Below, piece after piece: positions 13,838 to 16,796 of a DNA stretch of 16,796 nt. The translations under genes were made by a program, and so were the position numbers. The stretch lies in NCBI GenBank assembly GCA_959603585.1, contig CAUGYD010000019.1, positions 1 to 16,796 on the forward strand, in the 5' to 3' direction. The notes under the pieces are model-generated. The model was not told the origin of the DNA. It made no database searches and saw only the letters and a list, made by a program, of their open reading frames with translations. Each line of letters begins with the position of its first letter. Within the stretch, counting starts at the first letter, position 1. This stretch comes from Scatosoma sp900555925. Lineage in GTDB: Bacteria; Bacillota; Clostridia; Christensenellales; Borkfalkiaceae.

Positions 13838-13958
13838 TTTTCAAACATTTTGACGCCGCCAGCGCAGGGCAGACGAAGCGAAAGCGGTCGAGGTCAAAGA
13901 ATCACCCGCGGAGAGGAAAACGGGACGCAGAAGGCAAAAGAGAGGTCGGAGGACGGGA

Positions 13959-14177
13959 ATGAAAATTCGAGTAATGGGAACGGAAGCAGAGTGCCAAGCA
14001 GCGCGGGAATATTACCGAGGACTTGAAAAGGAAAGCGGAGTGAAAAGCGTGAGTATTTCGGGGAATTATCCAAACCGGGGAAGTAACACAATTTTTCGGG
14101 TGTATGTGGAGGTTGAGTATTACGACGCGGGAGAGAGCGGAAGGAAAGAGTTGCCAAGCGGGAGGAAAAAAAGATGA
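13959..14177 (+). CDS. Small protein of the element (DUF3970-like?)
   Basis: A 72-residue protein starting MKIRVMGTEAECQAAREYY and continuing with SVSISGNYPNRGSN and FRVYVEVEYYD. It has the pattern of a small beta-alpha-beta fold with a basic tail. I recall similar phage and plasmid proteins labelled DUF3970 but cannot confirm it. GGAGG (13948-13952) precedes ATG 13959. First gene of the rightward operon, after an untranslated leader of about 140 bases; its stop overlaps the next start by four bases. Confidence 0.75.
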   Translation: MKIRVMGTEAECQAAREYYRGLEKESGVKSVSISGNYPNRGSNTIFRVYVEVEYYDAGESGRKELPSGRKKR

Positions 14178-14536
14178 AAAGTCCGGGGGCAAAAAGCAAG
14201 GGAAATAAGAAAAGTGCCGGAAACAGGCGAATCAAGGAAGCCAGCGGAAATTTCTGGGTATTACACAAGGAACATGAGATAAAGAAATACCGCGGATTCA
14301 GAAATAAGGCGGAAGCGGAGCAATTTGCAGCGGCGACGCCGGTGGAAAAGAAAGTAAAAATCACGGCAGAGCGAGAAAAGGCAACGACGGCCAAAAAGAC
14401 AAAAAAGCCGGAAGGAGCTCGCCCGCGGCGAAAGAAATATAGCAGCCCGGAAGTTAAGGTTGTCGGTTTGGAAGCAGGCAAAAAAGAAACAAAAGTAGTG
14501 AAGTTTTCGGACGGCAAAAAGAAATACGGGAAATAA
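14174..14536 (+). CDS. Lysine-rich basic protein of unknown function
   Basis: A 120-residue, strongly basic protein. Lysine-rich tails flank a short ordered segment at about 22-55 (FWVLHKEHEIKKYRGFRNKA, then EAEQFA), whose K-Y-x-G-F-x-x-x-x-E-A-E-x-F pattern is faintly like the nucleic-acid-binding viroplasmin/RNase HI N-terminal fold; that is only a guess. The rest resembles disordered nucleic-acid-binding tails. It overlaps the previous gene by four bases (ATGA) and follows GGAGG, so the two are translationally coupled. Confidence 0.7.
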   Translation: MKSPGAKSKGNKKSAGNRRIKEASGNFWVLHKEHEIKKYRGFRNKAEAEQFAAATPVEKKVKITAEREKATTAKKTKKPEGARPRRKKYSSPEVKVVGLEAGKKETKVVKFSDGKKKYGK

Positions 14537-14548
14537 GGGAGAAAGCAA

Positions 14549-14884
14549 ATGAACGGAGATTCAATAATTTTGGTAATGTTTTCGGCGTTGCTGGGTGTAT
14601 TGATGGCGTTTGGAATCGCGTATTTAATCGAACGAATCCGGGAAGCGCAGGGAGAAGGCACGGAAGAATATGAAGAGTATTCCGTCCCCGCGCGCAAGAG
14701 ACGGAGTGAAAAGCTGTCGGAGTTGAGATACGCGGCGGCAGTCTTGCGGGATATGAAAGAAAGTACGAAAGACGGAGCGTTTGTGCAGATGGGAGCGTAT
14801 TGGTACGAGGTGCAGGATCTAACGAAGTCAATCGAAGCGATAAAGGAAGCGATCGAGGAGGCGGAGAATGAAGAGGCGGGATAA
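14549..14884 (+). CDS. Single-span membrane protein with coiled-coil tail
   Basis: A 111-residue protein: a membrane span at about 5-27 (SIILVMFSALLGVLMAFGIA), then a charged linker (EGTEEYEEYS, ARKRRSEK) and a helical, probably coiled-coil domain to the end. By the positive-inside rule the C-terminal part is probably cytoplasmic. Not recognised. AAGGGAG precedes ATG 14549; the end overlaps the next gene by 17 bases. Confidence 0.7.
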   Translation: MNGDSIILVMFSALLGVLMAFGIAYLIERIREAQGEGTEEYEEYSVPARKRRSEKLSELRYAAAVLRDMKESTKDGAFVQMGAYWYEVQDLTKSIEAIKEAIEEAENEEAG

Positions 14885-15119
14885 AACAGAAGTCTTGCGG
14901 GATCGGTTGCAGTTGGAGGACACGCGGCTTTTGTTTCAGATAGACGAAGCGGCGGAGGTAATCGAAAAATTAAGCGCAGGAAAAATATACAGTCCGTCGG
15001 GAGCGAAAGCGGTGCAGAGGTTAGACGCGCTGACGCAGGCGGAGGAGAGGCTGTCGGAGGCGATCAGATGTCTGGAACAGGCAATCGAGCCAGAGGGGAA
15101 AGCGCGGGCGGCAAATTAA
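14868..15119 (+). CDS. Small helical protein of unknown function
   Basis: An 83-residue, highly charged, helical protein with heptad-like leucines (LRDRLQLEDTRLLFQIDEAA, then EERLSEAIRCLEQAIEP). Not recognised. GAGGAGG (14855-14861) supplies the ribosome binding site inside the preceding gene, which it overlaps by 17 bases. It is the last gene of the tight cluster before the structured region at 15120-15392. Confidence 0.66.
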   Translation: MKRRDKTEVLRDRLQLEDTRLLFQIDEAAEVIEKLSAGKIYSPSGAKAVQRLDALTQAEERLSEAIRCLEQAIEPEGKARAAN

Positions 15120-15137
15120 ACCAGCTTATACAAAAAC

Positions 15138-15270
15138 TTCCTTATCATATTATCGGCATAGCGGGCGCCGCAAGTCCCGCCCCAAGTGAAGGTACACTAA
15201 AAACCAGCAGTAGAGAGTTACGGCTACCGTATAGCGGGCGCGTGAGTCCCGCTGCCAAAGGGCTGATAAG
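15138..15270 (+). ncRNA. Candidate structured RNA with twin repeated hairpins
   Basis: No convincing gene lies in 15120-15392. Within it CTTATCA (15140-15146) can pair with TGATAAG (15264-15270), enclosing two copies of one motif, ATAGCGGGCGC...AGTCCCGC (15159-15180 and 15231-15252). Each copy forms a hairpin with a GCGGG/CCCGC stem. Between them ACGG-CTA-CCGT (15220-15230) forms a third. The copies differ mainly in their loops, as expected for conserved structure. It could be an mRNA leader, a small RNA or a DNA site such as an origin; I do not recognise a known family. Confidence 0.45.
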
Positions 15271-15302
15271 TTAAGAAAAAAGCCCTCTTAATCTTCCACG
15301 AA

Positions 15303-15344
15303 GGCAGGGCGAAGATTCCTCCTCGTCCTGCCGGGAGGGAGGAA
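15303..15344 (+). promoter_or_regulatory. Candidate pseudoknot upstream of the first Ig-like gene
   Basis: GGCAGGGCGA (15303-15312) pairs with TCGTCCTGCC (15323-15332) leaving a ten-base loop; seven loop bases, TTCCTCC (15316-15322), can pair with GGAGGAA (15338-15344) to form an H-type pseudoknot. A CCCG-GAAA-CGGG tetraloop hairpin follows at 15362-15373, just before the AAGGAG ribosome binding site. Confidence 0.4.
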
Positions 15345-15392
15345 GAAAAACAGTAAAAAAACCCGGAAACGGGAAAAAGGAGAAAGAATAAA

Positions 15393-16457
15393 ATGGCGGT
15401 AAAAAAGACAGGCGAAAGCAAAGTGAAGAAGGTCGTTGGGGGGATCGCGGTAGCATTGGCGCTGATCCTTGTGGGCGGCGTGTGCGGGGGATTGTTGCAG
15501 CACCATTACAAATGGGGTGAGGAGCCGAAAGTGGAAGAGCCTGGCGGAGAAGAAAAGCCGGGCGAGGACAGCAGCGGCGGAGGCGAAGTGAGCACGAAGG
15601 CGGGCGTGAGCCACGGGATCCGCCTTGCGGCGGTGAAACTTGCCTCGAGCGAGTATGAGGCATACGGAGTGAGTGCGCAGGCGGAAACGGCATACACGCT
15701 GACGGCAACGATCACGCCTTCGGACGCGGCAAATAAAGCGGTGGATTGGACGATTGCGTTCAAAAACGCAAGCTCGGAATGGGCGACGGGAAAAACGGTA
15801 ACAGAGTATGCGACGGTAACGCCGAGCGCGGACGGAGCATTGACGGCGGTGGTGGAGAACGTGGCGGCGTTCGGTGAGCAGATCGTAGTGAAAGCGACGT
15901 CGCGGGATAATGCAGAAGCGTATGCGACGTGTACCGTTGAATACTTGCAAAGAACGACGGGCTATACCTTCAATCTGGACGGAAAAGCATTGAGCAAAAA
16001 CGGAGAGGAGAATTTGGTACAGCTGGACTTTATGGAGAGCAAGAGCGCGGCGGTGCAGATAAGCGTGAACAAATCTACGGTTTATACGCGCGCGAATACG
16101 GACAAGGCGGAATATTTCAAAATCAAACCCGCGCTTGCGTTCGGTGGAGTAATAACGGCCTCGGGAGCGAAAAGCGAAGATTTGAAAGAATACAGCGGAG
16201 GAGCGAGCGCGACGCTGACGGGCTTTTTTGATAAGACGTGGGGGGAAGCGTTGCATAAAGCAAATAACACGATAAAGAACAAGCTGATCGCAAACATTCC
16301 TACCTATACGGGAGCAGACGCTTACACGGTGGAAATTTATGACGCGGAGGGCGGAAAGCTGCTTGAAACGTACGGATTGAGATTCGACACGTCGAAGATC
16401 GTAACGCAGAAAGGCGTGGAGAGCATAGTGATCGACGAAACGGAGATTGTATTCTGA
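15393..16457 (+). CDS. Membrane-anchored Ig-like domain protein, first copy
   Basis: A 354-residue protein. Residues 1-12 are basic, 14-35 form a membrane span (VVGGIAVALALILVGG), 42-70 are a Gly/Glu/Pro-rich spacer, 75-190 are an Ig-like beta-sandwich of the Big_2-like kind (TAYTLTATITPSDAANKAVD, then WATGKTVTEYATVTP and VVKATSRDNAEAYATCTVEY), and 190-354 form a second, unrecognised extracellular beta-rich domain. Similar domains occur in gut-phage and element-encoded proteins as far as I recall. It is probably displayed outside the cell or on a particle, for adhesion or recognition. AAGGAG (15377-15382) precedes ATG 15393. A paralogue follows 18 bases later. Confidence 0.82.
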   Translation: MAVKKTGESKVKKVVGGIAVALALILVGGVCGGLLQHHYKWGEEPKVEEPGGEEKPGEDSSGGGEVSTKAGVSHGIRLAAVKLASSEYEAYGVSAQAETAYTLTATITPSDAANKAVDWTIAFKNASSEWATGKTVTEYATVTPSADGALTAVVENVAAFGEQIVVKATSRDNAEAYATCTVEYLQRTTGYTFNLDGKALSKNGEENLVQLDFMESKSAAVQISVNKSTVYTRANTDKAEYFKIKPALAFGGVITASGAKSEDLKEYSGGASATLTGFFDKTWGEALHKANNTIKNKLIANIPTYTGADAYTVEIYDAEGGKLLETYGLRFDTSKIVTQKGVESIVIDETEIVF

Positions 16458-16475
16458 TAAAGGAGCGAAAGAAAA

Positions 16476-16796
16476 ATGACAGATAAGAAAACGCGAGTTT
16501 TGTCGAATCTGTTATCGTTGGTACTCGGCGCCGGAATCGGCGCCGGGTGTTACCGGGTGGTAGAACAGATCAGACAGGGAACACAAAAAATTGAAATGGA
16601 AGCTCCTCCGGAATTAGACGGGGGGGGGGGTAATTATTAGCGAGAGCGAAAGCCAGGGAATGCAGCTGACGGCGAGCAAACTTTCGTCGAGTGAGTATGC
16701 GGAAAATGGGGTAAGTACGCAAGCGGAAAGCGCCTATACCCTGACGGCAACGGTAAAGCCGGAGGACGCGGAAAATAAAGCGGTGGATTGGAGTAT
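16476..16796 (+). CDS. Second Ig-like protein, interrupted by a G11 tract, partial at window end
   Basis: ATG 16476 follows AAAGGAG (16459-16465). The open frame encodes an N-terminal membrane span (LLSLVLGAGIGAGCY, about residues 12-26), a short spacer, then D48 and a run of 11 G (16620-16630), and stops at TAG 16638-16640 after 54 residues. In the neighbouring frame the sequence continues without a stop to the window edge as an Ig-like domain: 31 of 44 residues match the first copy in my hand alignment (KLSSSEYAENGVSTQAESAY, then TLTATV and ENKAVDW). Ten or 13 G would fuse the two parts. This may be a phase-variable gene, a slippage site, a decayed copy or a sequencing error. Confidence 0.75.
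16620..16630 (+). repeat. Homopolymeric G11 tract inside a coding sequence
   Basis: Eleven consecutive G between the membrane anchor and the Ig-like domain of the second paralogue. As written it puts the downstream part out of frame; one G fewer or two more restores it. Confidence 0.9.

Noticed and set aside
13838..13958. Possible upstream gene from TTG 13849 into the first element gene
   Set aside because: No ribosome binding site and it overlaps the well-supported gene at 13959; treated as untranslated leader.
15159..15252. Twin hairpin motif as a CRISPR array
   Set aside because: Only two copies, internally palindromic, with a 50-base interval containing its own hairpin and no cas genes in view.
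15068..15274. Open frame of 68 codons crossing into the structured region
   Set aside because: Begins inside the preceding gene without a ribosome binding site and its reading simply follows the hairpin repeats; no protein-like pattern.
13783..16796. Element as a typed prophage or conjugative element
   Set aside because: No terminase, portal, capsid, relaxase, VirB4 or replication gene lies in the window, so naming the type would be a guess.

Overview
This window looks like chromosomal DNA of an uncultured Bacillota (Clostridia) bacterium, probably a gut resident. The evidence is consensus sigma-A promoters, strong AAGGAGG ribosome binding sites with some TTG/GTG starts, tRNA genes with encoded CCA, membrane-bearing XRE regulators and a TIGR04076-type protein. 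No species is assigned. The last third is an integrated mobile element that runs off the right edge.

Bases 1-420 hold a tRNA operon on the minus strand (fMet, elongator Met, Glu) with its own promoter. Bases 523-2242 hold a LysR regulator divergent from a YggS-type PLP homeostasis protein. Bases 2332-4238 carry two consecutive XRE genes with unusual C-termini: one has a glycine-rich period-5/10 repeat (possible beta-helix), the other has six membrane spans. Bases 4310-6563 carry a membrane-anchored permuted NlpC/P60-like protein, a TIGR04076 protein and a short-chain dehydrogenase. The first of these is preceded by two overlapping hairpins. A secreted unknown protein (6671-7531) converges on a GNAT acetyltransferase (7536-8138) that looks leaderless. 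The acetyltransferase is divergent from a WYL regulator (8247-9146), which is followed by a ClbS/DfsB-like protein and a GyrI-like protein (9203-10397). This last group resembles a small drug or genotoxin response locus.

Bases 10398-11340 are AT-rich, with two small orphan genes, one resembling phage RinA/ArpU regulators. A small three-span membrane protein on the minus strand follows.

At 11742-11800 lies only the 3' half of a tRNA-Ser(GGA), from anticodon loop to CCA, with the tRNA terminator on its left (11707-11742). To its right are a tyrosine recombinase and a XRE repressor on the minus strand, then a rightward operon driven by a perfect sigma-A promoter flanked by TCTAA-N5-TTAGA operators. 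This is the end of an element integrated into tRNA-Ser. The intact tRNA-Ser should lie at the other end, beyond 16796. The rightward operon has four small unrecognised genes, a 273-base intergenic region with strong RNA-folding potential (twin repeated hairpins and a possible pseudoknot), and two tandem membrane-anchored Ig-like proteins. The second is interrupted by an 11-G tract; a 10-G tract would restore the frame, suggesting phase variation of a displayed protein. No terminase, capsid, relaxase or replication gene is in view, so the element could be a prophage, a satellite or a conjugative/mobilisable element.

The observations most worth a second look are the G-tract with the Ig-like pair, the structured region ahead of it, the overlapping hairpins at 4349-4396 and the repressor/operator switch of the element.
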